A DNA stretch of 64,000 bases from CAIVAT01 sp037128705 (lineage in GTDB: Bacteria; Bacteroidota; Bacteroidia; Bacteroidales; FEN-979), in the NCBI GenBank assembly GCA_037128705.1, contig JBAXVX010000001.1:233331-297330 (forward strand), given 5' to 3'. Below the pieces are notes generated by a model, which ran no database searches, was not told the origin of the DNA, and was given only the letters and a program-made list of their open reading frames with translations. A program made the position numbers and the translations under genes. How positions within the stretch are numbered: position 1 is the stretch's first letter; each line of letters starts with the position of its first letter. This document shows, in pieces, positions 25,424 through 35,400 of the stretch.

Positions 25424-28400
25424 ATGAAAAAATTTACAATTTTTACCATGTTCTTTACTGCATGTTTGTTTCTCGGGATTCAAAGTACCAGTTTTGGACA
25501 ATTGTTGCTGGATGAAAATTTCTCCTATCCGGCAGGAGCCCTGATCACGGCCAATGGATGGACTGCCCATTCCGGCGGAGGAACCCAACCCATAACCGTA
25601 AGCAGTGGAGGCCTGACCTTCACCGGCTATGTTGATTCCGGTATCGGCAACGCAGCGCTGGTCGATAACACCGGTGAGGATGACAACAAAACCTTTGCGC
25701 CACAAGCTACGGGCTCGGTATATGTTTCATTCATGGTCAATGTCACAACAGTATCAGCCGGCTATTTCTTTCACATAGGCCCAAGTCCCATCGGATCCAC
25801 CTTCAGAGGCAGGGTTTATGTGGATGCGACAAACCATTTTGGTGTAGGCGTTGGAAGCAATGCCGGAACATATGCTTCCTCCACATTCACAGTGGGCACG
25901 ACCTATCTTCTTGTTTTAAAATATGAGAATGTTACCGGTGCTACCAATGATAAGGTTAGTCTCTATATTTTCAGCAGCCCGATGCCTGCCACCGAACCCG
26001 GTACCCCGACCATCGGCCCGCTGGTGGATGCATCGCAGGCGGATATCACCCCGGGCGCTGTTGCCCTGCGCCAGTATTCTGCAACACAAAATTTCTTAGT
26101 CGATGGTATCCGCGTGGGAACCTCCTGGTCTGACATCTATGCAAATGTTGTACTTCCTGTTCCGACCAATTACCCCACCAATTTCGCAGCCACTACATCC
26201 CCCTTTACGATCAACCTGAACTGGGTTGATGCCGTTGGCGGACAATTGCCATCCTCTTATCTCATTCTTGCCAGTGCAGCCAATGATATTGTTGCCCCGG
26301 TTGATGGAGTTCCTGTCCCAAACAATCCCAACCTGGCAGCCGGCACCGGCGCAGTAAATGTCTCCCAGGGAGTTCAGACAGCTACCTTTACCAACCTGCC
26401 ATCCAGCACACCCTATTATTTTAAAATATTCCCCTATACCAATGTGGGTTCCGACATAAAATATAAAACTGACGGAACTCCTCCTTTCCTCACGGTGACA
26501 ACGACCGACCATGTACTGATCCTGGCCAAAACTTTTGATGATCAGCTGTTCGATCCCTGGGATACCATCAGCGTCAACGGTGGTCCCCTTGCAAAGAACT
26601 GGCAGATCCAGGGTTCCGCAGGCAATTATTACGCCTACATCAATGGATACCAGGTGACCAGCGATGACTGGCTGATTTCACCCTCCATGAATTTTGATGC
26701 CACCCAGGAGGAGATACTCACCTTCATCACGGCTTCCAATTTTACAGGCCCGATGCTTGAAGTAAAGGCATCCACTGATTATGTGACCGGGGCCGATCCG
26801 AGTACCGGAACATGGACTTCACTTACCGCTACACTTTCAGCCGGCAGCTATGTTTGGACCCCATCGGGAAATGTCGACGTTTCGGGATTTAACGGCGGAA
26901 ATGTTCATGTTGCCTTCAGGTATACCGGGACAACAACATTGGCAAGGGCCTGGGAAGTTGACAACATCATGATAACCGGCCGGCCCAGCAATGTCCCCAA
27001 TGTAACCACCGATCCGGCCGTTACAAATATTACCCATGTTTCCGCAACCACAGGCGGAACAGTGGTAGCTGACGGAGGTGCCTCCGTTACAGCCCGGGGT
27101 GTTTGTTATTCAACCAATCCCAATCCAACCATCACCGGTCCCCACACAACTGTTGCCGGTACCTTGGGCCACTTTACAAGTGACCTTGCCGGCCTCACCC
27201 CGAACACCGTATATTATACAAGAGCCTATGCAACATCGGCCAACGGAAACGGATATGGTGATGTGGTTTCCTTTACCACACTCTGCGAACCGTTGCCCCC
27301 CATCATTAATTTCTATGCCGATACCCTCACCATCAACATGGGAGACACCGTGAACTTTTTCGATGCTTCAATGTTCTGTCCGACTTACTGGAAATGGTCA
27401 TTTGTGGGTGGAGAGCCCTTTGTAAGTTATGCCCAGAATCCAACCAACATCGTTTACCATTATCCGGGCGTATACAGTGTTTGCCTTGATGCCAGCAATG
27501 CTTTTGGATATACATCAAAGTGTAAAGAGGCCTACATCAACGTTATTGGTCCTACCAATGCAAAACTCGTGATGACTGAGATCATGTACAATCCACCCGA
27601 ACATGGAACGGATACCCTTGAATATATTGAGGTGTACAACAATGACAACGTTACCTGGAATCTGAAGGACTTTTATTTTACGCAGGGTGTAACCTATGTA
27701 TTCCCCGAAACTTTCATGGCTCCCGGAGATTTTGTTCTTGTAGCTAAAAGTTCGGCTGCCATGCAGCATACATTCGGTGTTACCGCCCTTCAGTGGACAG
27801 ATGGATCGCTGAACAACAACGGTGAACCCATCACCATCTATGATAACCTGGGATACCTGGTTGATTCGGTGTATTATGGTTCTGTTCCTCCCTGGGATAC
27901 CCTGGCAAACGGATTCGGTTCTTCGCTTGAACTGTGCGACCCGAATTCAGACAACAACAATCCCGCAAACTGGCGTCATGCCATTGAATTCCAGGCGGTG
28001 AATACGGCCGGAGATTCCATATGGGCTTCACCGCTGGCCGGATGTTCCTACCCGCCGACTGCCGGTTTCACGGCCAATACAACCACCATCCTTGAACGTC
28101 AATATGTGATCTTCACCGATGCTTCCTCAGCCACTACCACCGGTTGGGAATGGACATTTGAAGGGGGAACCCCGGGCACCTATTCAGGAAAAACACCCCC
28201 GCAGATTCAGTACAACGTGGAAGGTGTGTATGATGTAACCCTGAAGGCTTCTAACTTTGCCGGTCACAACACCCTGGTCAAGTCCAACTATATTACTGTC
28301 GGAACCAACGGTATTTCAGGAAATGATGCAGCGCCGTTTTCAGTTTATCCAAACCCCAGCAACGGCACATTCAAGGTAATCCTGAACACATCCAACCCGG

Positions 28401-28567
28401 TACAGATCAGGATCTTTAACCAGCTCTCAAATCTCATAATTGAAAGAAAGAGTGATATCCGGGTCAACCTGTTCGACAAATCAGATCTTGCTCCTGGCGT
28501 TTATATGATGCAGGTCACCGATATGATTTCAAAGCAATCGCATACACAAAAACTGGTAATTCAATAA
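25424..28567 (+). CDS. T9SS type A cargo protein with Fn3-like, anchor-J, PKD and lamin-tail domains
   Basis: A 1047-residue secreted protein. A signal peptide (1-25) is followed by a beta-sandwich of lectin-like appearance (30-235), a Fn3-like module (245-355), a choice-of-anchor-J-type beta domain (365-525, with the segments DDWLISPSMNF and AWEVDNIMITG), another Fn3-like module (527-615), a PKD domain (620-710), a lamin-tail domain (about 713-850, starting LVMTEIMYNPPEHG), a second PKD domain (855-950) and a type A sorting domain (970-1047, FSVYPNPSNGTFKV to HTQKLVIQ). It is exported by type IX secretion to the cell surface or medium. The Fn3 plus anchor-J block is duplicated in the next gene. 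Binding target is not known. Confidence 0.9.
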   Translation: MKKFTIFTMFFTACLFLGIQSTSFGQLLLDENFSYPAGALITANGWTAHSGGGTQPITVSSGGLTFTGYVDSGIGNAALVDNTGEDDNKTFAPQATGSVYVSFMVNVTTVSAGYFFHIGPSPIGSTFRGRVYVDATNHFGVGVGSNAGTYASSTFTVGTTYLLVLKYENVTGATNDKVSLYIFSSPMPATEPGTPTIGPLVDASQADITPGAVALRQYSATQNFLVDGIRVGTSWSDIYANVVLPVPTNYPTNFAATTSPFTINLNWVDAVGGQLPSSYLILASAANDIVAPVDGVPVPNNPNLAAGTGAVNVSQGVQTATFTNLPSSTPYYFKIFPYTNVGSDIKYKTDGTPPFLTVTTTDHVLILAKTFDDQLFDPWDTISVNGGPLAKNWQIQGSAGNYYAYINGYQVTSDDWLISPSMNFDATQEEILTFITASNFTGPMLEVKASTDYVTGADPSTGTWTSLTATLSAGSYVWTPSGNVDVSGFNGGNVHVAFRYTGTTTLARAWEVDNIMITGRPSNVPNVTTDPAVTNITHVSATTGGTVVADGGASVTARGVCYSTNPNPTITGPHTTVAGTLGHFTSDLAGLTPNTVYYTRAYATSANGNGYGDVVSFTTLCEPLPPIINFYADTLTINMGDTVNFFDASMFCPTYWKWSFVGGEPFVSYAQNPTNIVYHYPGVYSVCLDASNAFGYTSKCKEAYINVIGPTNAKLVMTEIMYNPPEHGTDTLEYIEVYNNDNVTWNLKDFYFTQGVTYVFPETFMAPGDFVLVAKSSAAMQHTFGVTALQWTDGSLNNNGEPITIYDNLGYLVDSVYYGSVPPWDTLANGFGSSLELCDPNSDNNNPANWRHAIEFQAVNTAGDSIWASPLAGCSYPPTAGFTANTTTILERQYVIFTDASSATTTGWEWTFEGGTPGTYSGKTPPQIQYNVEGVYDVTLKASNFAGHNTLVKSNYITVGTNGISGNDAAPFSVYPNPSNGTFKVILNTSNPVQIRIFNQLSNLIIERKSDIRVNLFDKSDLAPGVYMMQVTDMISKQSHTQKLVIQ

Positions 28568-28598
28568 TAACTAAAACCCAAATTAATCTCAATTTTAG

Positions 28599-30242
28599 AT
28601 GAAAAACCTATTATATTTCACAGCAATAATCTGCGCTCTGTTCTTCTTTACCAGAGAGGTAAAGGCACAGGAGCTGGTCCTCAACGGGAACCTCGAAAGC
28701 TGGGTCGATCCGGCAACTCCCACCAGCTGGGCGATTTTTGAGAATATTTCTCAGGAATCGGGGATCATCCATGGCGGAACCTATTCTGCAAGACACACTT
28801 CGGATGCGGCGACAAAAAAGTTTCAGCAAAACCTTTCCGGCGTTATCCCCGGAAGTCTGTACACGCTGAGCTACTGGTTCCTTGACAACGACCCTATGGC
28901 CAGGACCAGGATCTGGTGTTATTGGCTTAGCGCCGGGAACACCCTTCCTGATAACCAGGTTGAACTGAGGCCCGATATCTATTCTGAAGATAATCCAAGC
29001 TGGATCAATGTCACCTATGCATTGACTGCACCCCCGACGGCAGATGGATTCCGTTTCGAAGTGCGGGTTTACAAACAGGACAATGTACCGGGCGGCAGTG
29101 TTTTCTATGATGACTTTTCATTTGCCACCGGCGGTTCACCATTGCCTGAGCCAACCAATTATCCGACCGATTTCTATGCCGGCGCGAGCAACCTTTCGAT
29201 CGACCTGATTTGGACCGACTCAGAGGGTGGACAACTTCCGCAGGCTTACCTCATCAAAGCAAGTGAAGCCAACGATATTGTGGCCCCCGTTGATGGAGTA
29301 GCCGAGGCTGATGATCTTGATTTTGCAGATGGCAAAGGAGTCAAGAACGTCTTGATGGGAGCACAGGCCTACACCTTTATCAACCTGAAACCGGATCAGA
29401 AATACTATTTTAAGATTTATCCCTATACCAACGGAGGGGCCAACATCGATTATAAGCTCGACGGGAACCCGCCTTCAGCTAATGCAACCACGGCAAATAT
29501 CGCGATGATCCTATTCAAGGATTTTGCAAATCAGCTGTTTGATCCATGGGATACCATCAGTTTAGCCAGTGACAAAGGATGGCTCATTTCATCTTACGCC
29601 GGGAACTATTATGCCTACATCAACGGGTACCAGGCTTCGGCGGAATGCAACGAATGGCTCATCTCACCCTCGATGAACTTTAATAACTATTTAAACGAAA
29701 CGCTGTCATTTAAAACCGCTACGAATTATACCGGCCCTGCACTCGAGGTAAAAATGTCGACCAATTACGTGACCGGCGCCGATCCGACCACAGCAACCTG
29801 GACTCCGATAACTGCCACGCTATCGCCGGGAACATGGACCTGGACACCCTCCGGGAATATTGATGTTTCGGGCTTTTCCGGCGACAATGTTCATCTGGCC
29901 TTCCGCTATATTACGGCGTTACCAGATGCTTCTGCCTGGGAAGTGGACGACATTATCATCACCGGAGTTCTTGATGTGGGCGTTCCCGAAACTGAAGCAG
30001 CAGCCAAAAGCTTCAGCATCGTTCCGAACCCGTCAGACGGCCAGTTCAATGTGATGTTTGGTGATAACACGCAGAAAGAGGTTAGGATCATGTCGGTTGT
30101 AGGACAGGAAGTTTATCAGACAACCACCAGTCAAACCAATCTTTCGGTGAACATCCCGAATTTAACTGCCGGCGTCTATTTTGTAAGGGTTACACCTGCA
30201 GGGTCTGGTAAGGCTGAGGTGAAAAAACTCATCGTACGTTGA
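28599..30242 (+). CDS. T9SS type A cargo protein, paralogue of the upstream gene
   Basis: A 547-residue secreted protein with a signal peptide (1-23, ending VKAQ), a carbohydrate-binding-like beta domain (25-180), a Fn3-like module and an anchor-J-type domain (about 188-455), and a type A sorting domain (about 470-547, FSIVPNPSDGQFNVMF to EVKKLIVR). Residues 188-455 are clearly homologous to 245-525 of the upstream protein, with matching landmarks such as YYAYINGYQ, WLISPSMNF and FRYITALPDASAWEVDDIIITG. It begins 31 bases after the upstream stop, so the two are probably co-transcribed. Confidence 0.9.
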   Translation: MKNLLYFTAIICALFFFTREVKAQELVLNGNLESWVDPATPTSWAIFENISQESGIIHGGTYSARHTSDAATKKFQQNLSGVIPGSLYTLSYWFLDNDPMARTRIWCYWLSAGNTLPDNQVELRPDIYSEDNPSWINVTYALTAPPTADGFRFEVRVYKQDNVPGGSVFYDDFSFATGGSPLPEPTNYPTDFYAGASNLSIDLIWTDSEGGQLPQAYLIKASEANDIVAPVDGVAEADDLDFADGKGVKNVLMGAQAYTFINLKPDQKYYFKIYPYTNGGANIDYKLDGNPPSANATTANIAMILFKDFANQLFDPWDTISLASDKGWLISSYAGNYYAYINGYQASAECNEWLISPSMNFNNYLNETLSFKTATNYTGPALEVKMSTNYVTGADPTTATWTPITATLSPGTWTWTPSGNIDVSGFSGDNVHLAFRYITALPDASAWEVDDIIITGVLDVGVPETEAAAKSFSIVPNPSDGQFNVMFGDNTQKEVRIMSVVGQEVYQTTTSQTNLSVNIPNLTAGVYFVRVTPAGSGKAEVKKLIVR

Positions 30243-31843
30243 ATATTTCATGCATAGAGAAGTTGACAAGGTTGCCCCTTTTTCGGGCAACCTTGCTCTT
30301 TTTATGCCTGTCGCTATCCATTCCGGTGTTTGCTCAATACCAGAAAATACCGGAACCCGCCGATAGACCCCTGCGTATTGAAATCCCGGCCCGTTCCTCC
30401 AACGAAACCTACCGTGTAATCCCTTGCGGCACCAACGGATTCATTCTGTTTTTCAGGAGCCAGGAGGTGGTGGATGGATCGCATGTAAACTGGTATTTTT
30501 CATTGTATGATACGAACATGCAGCAGGTATGGGTGAAAAGTATACCCGTGCAAAATGACAAGGATTACAGGTTTCACCAGAACGGGATCGATACCCTCGC
30601 CCTGCTGTTTGTATCTGCAGGAAAATCAAAGAGTACGGAAAATAATTTTGAAATAATGCAAATCGTGTTCAATAAGGGCACATTTGTGTTAAATATGGGA
30701 AAACTGCACCCCAGCGCCGAGGTTGCTGCTTTTGGGATCAGCAGGGGCAGGGCCTGGCTCGGAATCAATCTCCAGGGACAGCCAGGTATCATATTGAATA
30801 TCAGGTTAAAACAAGGGGCAGAGCGATCGTTCCCGCTTGGCCTCGGGAATCTGATCTCAGTCAGGTGGATGAAGCCCGACACCAATTCCACCGGAGTCAC
30901 AGCCATTGTCAGCCGGCAGATTTCGAAAAAGGGAATTGAATACTACCTTGTACGGTACGATACCGCAGGGTCGATAAAAAGCGAGGTCATGATCACTGAA
31001 CCTTCAGGCGACAGGGAGTTGAGTCATTTTCAACTTATTTCGACGGACCCCGGCGTTTATCTTATGGCTGGGAGCTACGGTCAGGGATCGGCAAGCTCAT
31101 CAAGGAAAAATAAAATTGCGGATGAATCCACCGGATTTTTTACCATTTCAGTCGGGGGCGGGGTGCAAAAACAGGTCAATTACTATAATTTCCTTGAGCT
31201 TCAGAATGCCGGTTCGTTACTTGACGAGAAAGATATCATGAACCTGAAGAAGAAGGCGCTTAAGAAAAACAAAAAGATCACGGAGTACTCCCTCGATTTT
31301 CCTGTTTTACTTCATGATTTTCAGGCGTTGAATAACCAGTTCATCCTGACAATGGAAATTTATACTCCCCAGTACCATACTGAAAATTTCACTGACTTTG
31401 ATTATTATGGAAGGCCTTACACCAATTCTTATTCGGTTTTTGACGGGTACCGGTTTGCCAATGCCATTGTAGCAGGGTTTGATAAAGAGGGAAAATTGAT
31501 TTGGGATAATACCATGGAGATCAGAAATCTTGTTTCGATGGAACTCACCCCCAAGGTGGTGATTTTTCCAGCCGGCAATGACCAGGTGTTATGTTATCTC
31601 AGCGACGGAAAGATCGGATCGAAGATCATCAAAGAGAATAATGTCGTTGAAAAACTTGACTTTGCATCGGTTGAACTGTTATATCCCGAAGATAAATTGC
31701 TTTCAGAAATGAAAGGAACATTAATTCCCTGGTATGCAAACTACTTTTTAAGCTATGGTTACCAGGAAATTAAAAATATTGCCCTCGAATCAAATAACAA
31801 GCGGCTGGTTTTTTATTTAACCAAACTCAGGTTTGAAAAATAG
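30239..31843 (+). CDS. Secreted protein of unknown function
   Basis: About 534 residues with an N-terminal signal ending SIPVFAQ. I do not recognise a family. The body alternates short beta-like segments, each with hydrophobic/polar repeats, which may be a propeller or repeated sheet fold, with a lysine-rich linker LKKKALKKNKKITEY near the middle. It has no sorting domain and no lipobox. No ATG fits: a TTG at 30239 overlaps the upstream stop (TTGA) and gives the signal directly, and it may be translated by coupling. Its position after two T9SS cargo genes suggests a surface or periplasmic role, which is inference. Confidence 0.75.
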   Translation: MNISCIEKLTRLPLFRATLLFLCLSLSIPVFAQYQKIPEPADRPLRIEIPARSSNETYRVIPCGTNGFILFFRSQEVVDGSHVNWYFSLYDTNMQQVWVKSIPVQNDKDYRFHQNGIDTLALLFVSAGKSKSTENNFEIMQIVFNKGTFVLNMGKLHPSAEVAAFGISRGRAWLGINLQGQPGIILNIRLKQGAERSFPLGLGNLISVRWMKPDTNSTGVTAIVSRQISKKGIEYYLVRYDTAGSIKSEVMITEPSGDRELSHFQLISTDPGVYLMAGSYGQGSASSSRKNKIADESTGFFTISVGGGVQKQVNYYNFLELQNAGSLLDEKDIMNLKKKALKKNKKITEYSLDFPVLLHDFQALNNQFILTMEIYTPQYHTENFTDFDYYGRPYTNSYSVFDGYRFANAIVAGFDKEGKLIWDNTMEIRNLVSMELTPKVVIFPAGNDQVLCYLSDGKIGSKIIKENNVVEKLDFASVELLYPEDKLLSEMKGTLIPWYANYFLSYGYQEIKNIALESNNKRLVFYLTKLRFEK

Positions 31844-31865
31844 AAGCTAAAGAGAAAATGTTCCC

Positions 31866-32189
31866 CTATTTTATAACGACAAAAAATTTATTGTCACAGT
31901 TGAGGACCATCATCGTGGTGTCGATGTGGTAACCAGGTCCGTCGATAATGAGTGTGTAGGGCGCATTACCGGCAAGGGAGAAGGTGCGAATGTAATCTTT
32001 TTTCACCCAGATGGTACTGTGAATTTGAACTATATTGACGCTGATGGAGTCGAGCGTAGTTTCAGAAATTTTATTTTCAATCGAAAGCGACCCCTTCCCG
32101 CTGCAGGGGAGTTCTTCTGTTTTCTTGCAGCTAACCCACATGCTACCAGCAAAAAGTAAGAATACGGAGAAGAAAAGGAGCTTTTTCAT
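31866..32189 (-). CDS. Small lipoprotein of unknown function
   Basis: A 107-residue lipoprotein with a signal and acylation cysteine C21 (MWVSCKK). The mature part is a short beta-rich domain with two further cysteines (C29 and one near the C-terminus, in LNCDNK). No family was recognised. It is convergent with the unknown secreted protein (22 bases apart) and divergent from the adhesin gene. Confidence 0.8.
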   Translation of the reverse strand: MKKLLFFSVFLLFAGSMWVSCKKTEELPCSGKGSLSIENKISETTLDSISVNIVQIHSTIWVKKDYIRTFSLAGNAPYTLIIDGPGYHIDTTMMVLNCDNKFFVVIK

Positions 32190-32209
32190 AGGGGGGAGAT
32201 TATCATTTG

Positions 32210-32239
32210 CAAAAGTACAAGGTTTCGTTCAATAACAAA
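32210..32239 (-). promoter_or_regulatory. Promoter of the small lipoprotein gene
   Basis: On the minus strand TTTG, an 18-base spacer and TACTTTTG approximate the Bacteroidota promoter pattern, 21 bases before the start codon. Confidence 0.5.
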
Positions 32240-32455
32240 ATATTTTCATTGATAAATAGAATGACAATATTTATGTTGTTAGGGTTGCCTGAATCTGTCA
32301 ATACTTATTATTTTTTGTTAATTTTGTTGATTCATAGCAGATGTGAATTTTTTATCAGCAGGTTTTTCACCTTACAGGCAACCTTTTGAATGAAACTTTT
32401 GTCGTACAATTAAGTATAAAATATCAGAGCATACACTTTTACAAATTCCAACCCT

Positions 32456-35400
32456 ATGTTCCATCGATTTATAGGATTTCTTTTATTTTCAGCTCTTTTC
32501 CTGCCTGCCACGATCACCACGGCCATTAACTGTCCTGATACCCAGCCAAAAATAACCGGCCCCAACGAAGTGGGAGCCAGTTCGAATTCTGTTCAGTACA
32601 CAACTCCGTCCGTTTCCGGTCACAGCTATTCCTGGATTGTAAAGCAGCTTCCCGGTTTGACCGTGGTGAATACCTCTACAAGCAATATCCTTACCCAGGT
32701 ATGGTCAACCCCGGGCGATTACATGATTGAACTCACCGAAGGAATAACGGGAAATGCCTGTACCCCGATTGCGGCCACTCCTTTAACGATTTCGGTGAAA
32801 CCCATGCTGACCGCCTACTTTTATTATGAATTTGATGCGAATAAGGGATGTTTTTTCAATGTTGTAAACTTTACAGCCTCCGGCGATGGGAATTACCCTC
32901 CGCTTGATGCCTCTATCTCTTATATCTGGAAATATCGTGTTTATAATCCGGTAGGTCCGTGGCTAACAACAAACATAACCACGATCGGACCAAATACCTG
33001 CCAGATCGATTTTCCAACCACCCCGGGGATCACTTATGAAGTCAACCTGAAAGTCACGAAAACAATATCAGGCCGGCTCTGGACCGATGAAATTACCGAT
33101 TATGTTTATGTAGATCCCGATAAATACAAGCCCGTTCCGGCACTGGCCATACCAACCGATCCTCCCTGTCTTTACAATCCCTATACGTTCAGCGCAGTTG
33201 GAAGCAAGCCGACATTTTTTAACACCAGCGAGACCTTCCTTTATGTCGATTGGAATTTTGGTGATGGCACTACCCAGCATTATGAAAAAACAGGCAGCGT
33301 AGTTCCACCGCTTACAACGACACATACTTACACCTCCCCGGGAACAAAAATTGTGACACTCATGCTGACAAATACAATTCATTGCTACATCAGCAAGCAA
33401 ATAACCATTGTTGTTCCGAGTACGATACCACTGGCCGAATTCAGGGCAGATCCTGCCTGTGTTTCGTTCCCAACCTATATCTATGATTTATCTACCCGTG
33501 CCGTTGCCGGGGGTGACATCACCAAGTGGGAATATAACTGGGGAGATGGCTCCTCGACGGTTTATGATCTGAATTCAATTCCGCCAACACCACCTCCTGC
33601 ACAAATTGAACATTTATATTCAACTTCGGGACTCAAACAGGCCACACTTCGGGTAACGAATGCTTCCACGTGTATTTCTGAAATCTTTCGCTATAATATT
33701 AACGTTACCCAGTCGCCATTGGCTGATTTCGAGTATAACCTCACCTGCGTCAACAATGCGGTAACCTTCCTTGACAAGAGTACCCGGAACGGCGGAAGCG
33801 CCATCGCCAGCCGGTTATGGGATTACGGAGACGGAATCTGGACCACCAATTCGACCTACACCTTTACCACCCCCGGGATCAAAACCGTAAGGCTGAAGGT
33901 GACCAATGTGGATGGTTGTGAGAATATCAAAACAGACAATACGATCGAAATTCATCCCTCCCCTGCATTCAGCCCCAACCCGGCAGTCGGATTTACCTGG
34001 GCAGCTGCAACACTCCCCTTTGAAATCCAGTTCACCGACAATACCATTCTGGCCGAAGTGGGGAATAATCTGCAATGGAGCTATGGTGACGGGAGTTATG
34101 GCTTTGGAAAAAACCCGGTTCATAATTACAATATTTCCGGTACCTACAATGTTGAGATGACCTGTACCAATACTTACGGGTGCACCAATTATTATCCCGA
34201 GCTGATCACATTTGCACCCCCTGTTCCAACCTTCCAGATCTTCCCGACTGAGGCCTGCCTTGACAAAGTGGTACGGGTTGAGCCCAATCCGATAGCAGGT
34301 ACGATTTTATCTGAGGAATGGTGGTACCAGGATGAAGGATATCCGAAGGATCCCACCCTTCCGCCTACCGAACCTTACACGGTACGACACATCTTTGTTC
34401 CTCCTGTGCCTATGCCCGCTGCGGATACCCATTTCTTTAAAAATTACGGAGCGAAGGCGATCCTGCATCTGGTTACCCTTGCGGGAACCGCATCCTCCAC
34501 AACGACGGTTGATTATGTAAACTTCGTGAATATACATGATACTGCCATTGCCCGGTATACCTGGAACAATATAAACCAGGTCCCGGTTGGCGGCCCGCCC
34601 TTACCCGGCTGTAAAGGGCAGGAGGTCTTTTTCTTTGACCAGAGCACGCCCCCCGCAGGAAGTCCTACCTCGCAGATCGTAGCATGGACGTGGGAATTTG
34701 ATGATCCTGCCTCCAGCGGGAACAACATCGCATACACCCAAAACTGTTCACATGTTTTTATTGATCCCATCAGGACCACCTTCAATGTAAAACTGACGGT
34801 AACCAGCAGTGATAACAGTTGTGAATCTTTTATTATCAAAACAATCACGATCAAACCATCCCCGCCAGTTAACTTCCTTGTCAATGGCAGCGCAACCACC
34901 AACGTGGGATGTTTGAGTACGGCCGCTCTCCCGGCTGTTGTTAACTTCGACTATGATCCTGCGATCATTCCGATTCCGGCCCTGATCGTGAACTGGCTAT
35001 GGGAATATGGCGACGGAACCTTTGAATCCGGACCATATAAGAGAAATGTGTCCCACGCCTACCTGACTTCCGGCTGGAAAACAGTCAAGTTGACGATAAC
35101 CGATGCCGATGGCTGTATCAATACATTATCGAAACAAGTTTATATCAATCCCTCCCCCATTGCTGATTTTACATTCGCACCCAATACCTGCGAAGGACAA
35201 GCGGTTCAGTTTACCGATCAGTCGGTACCCGGCGGTGGCCTGCTGAACGACTATATCGTAAGATGGGAATGGCTCTGGGGTGACTCCCTGGCAGGTCCAA
35301 GGGTCGTAACAAACAACGGAACTGTATTTCATACTTTCCAGGTCATTCCAGGCCAGTATACCTGGGATGTCAAACTCAGGGTGACAACCAATTATGGCTG

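Noticed and set aside
32207..32389. Plus-strand 60-codon open frame before the adhesin
   Set aside because: Low-complexity Phe/Ile/Leu composition in an AT-rich promoter region and no ribosome site.
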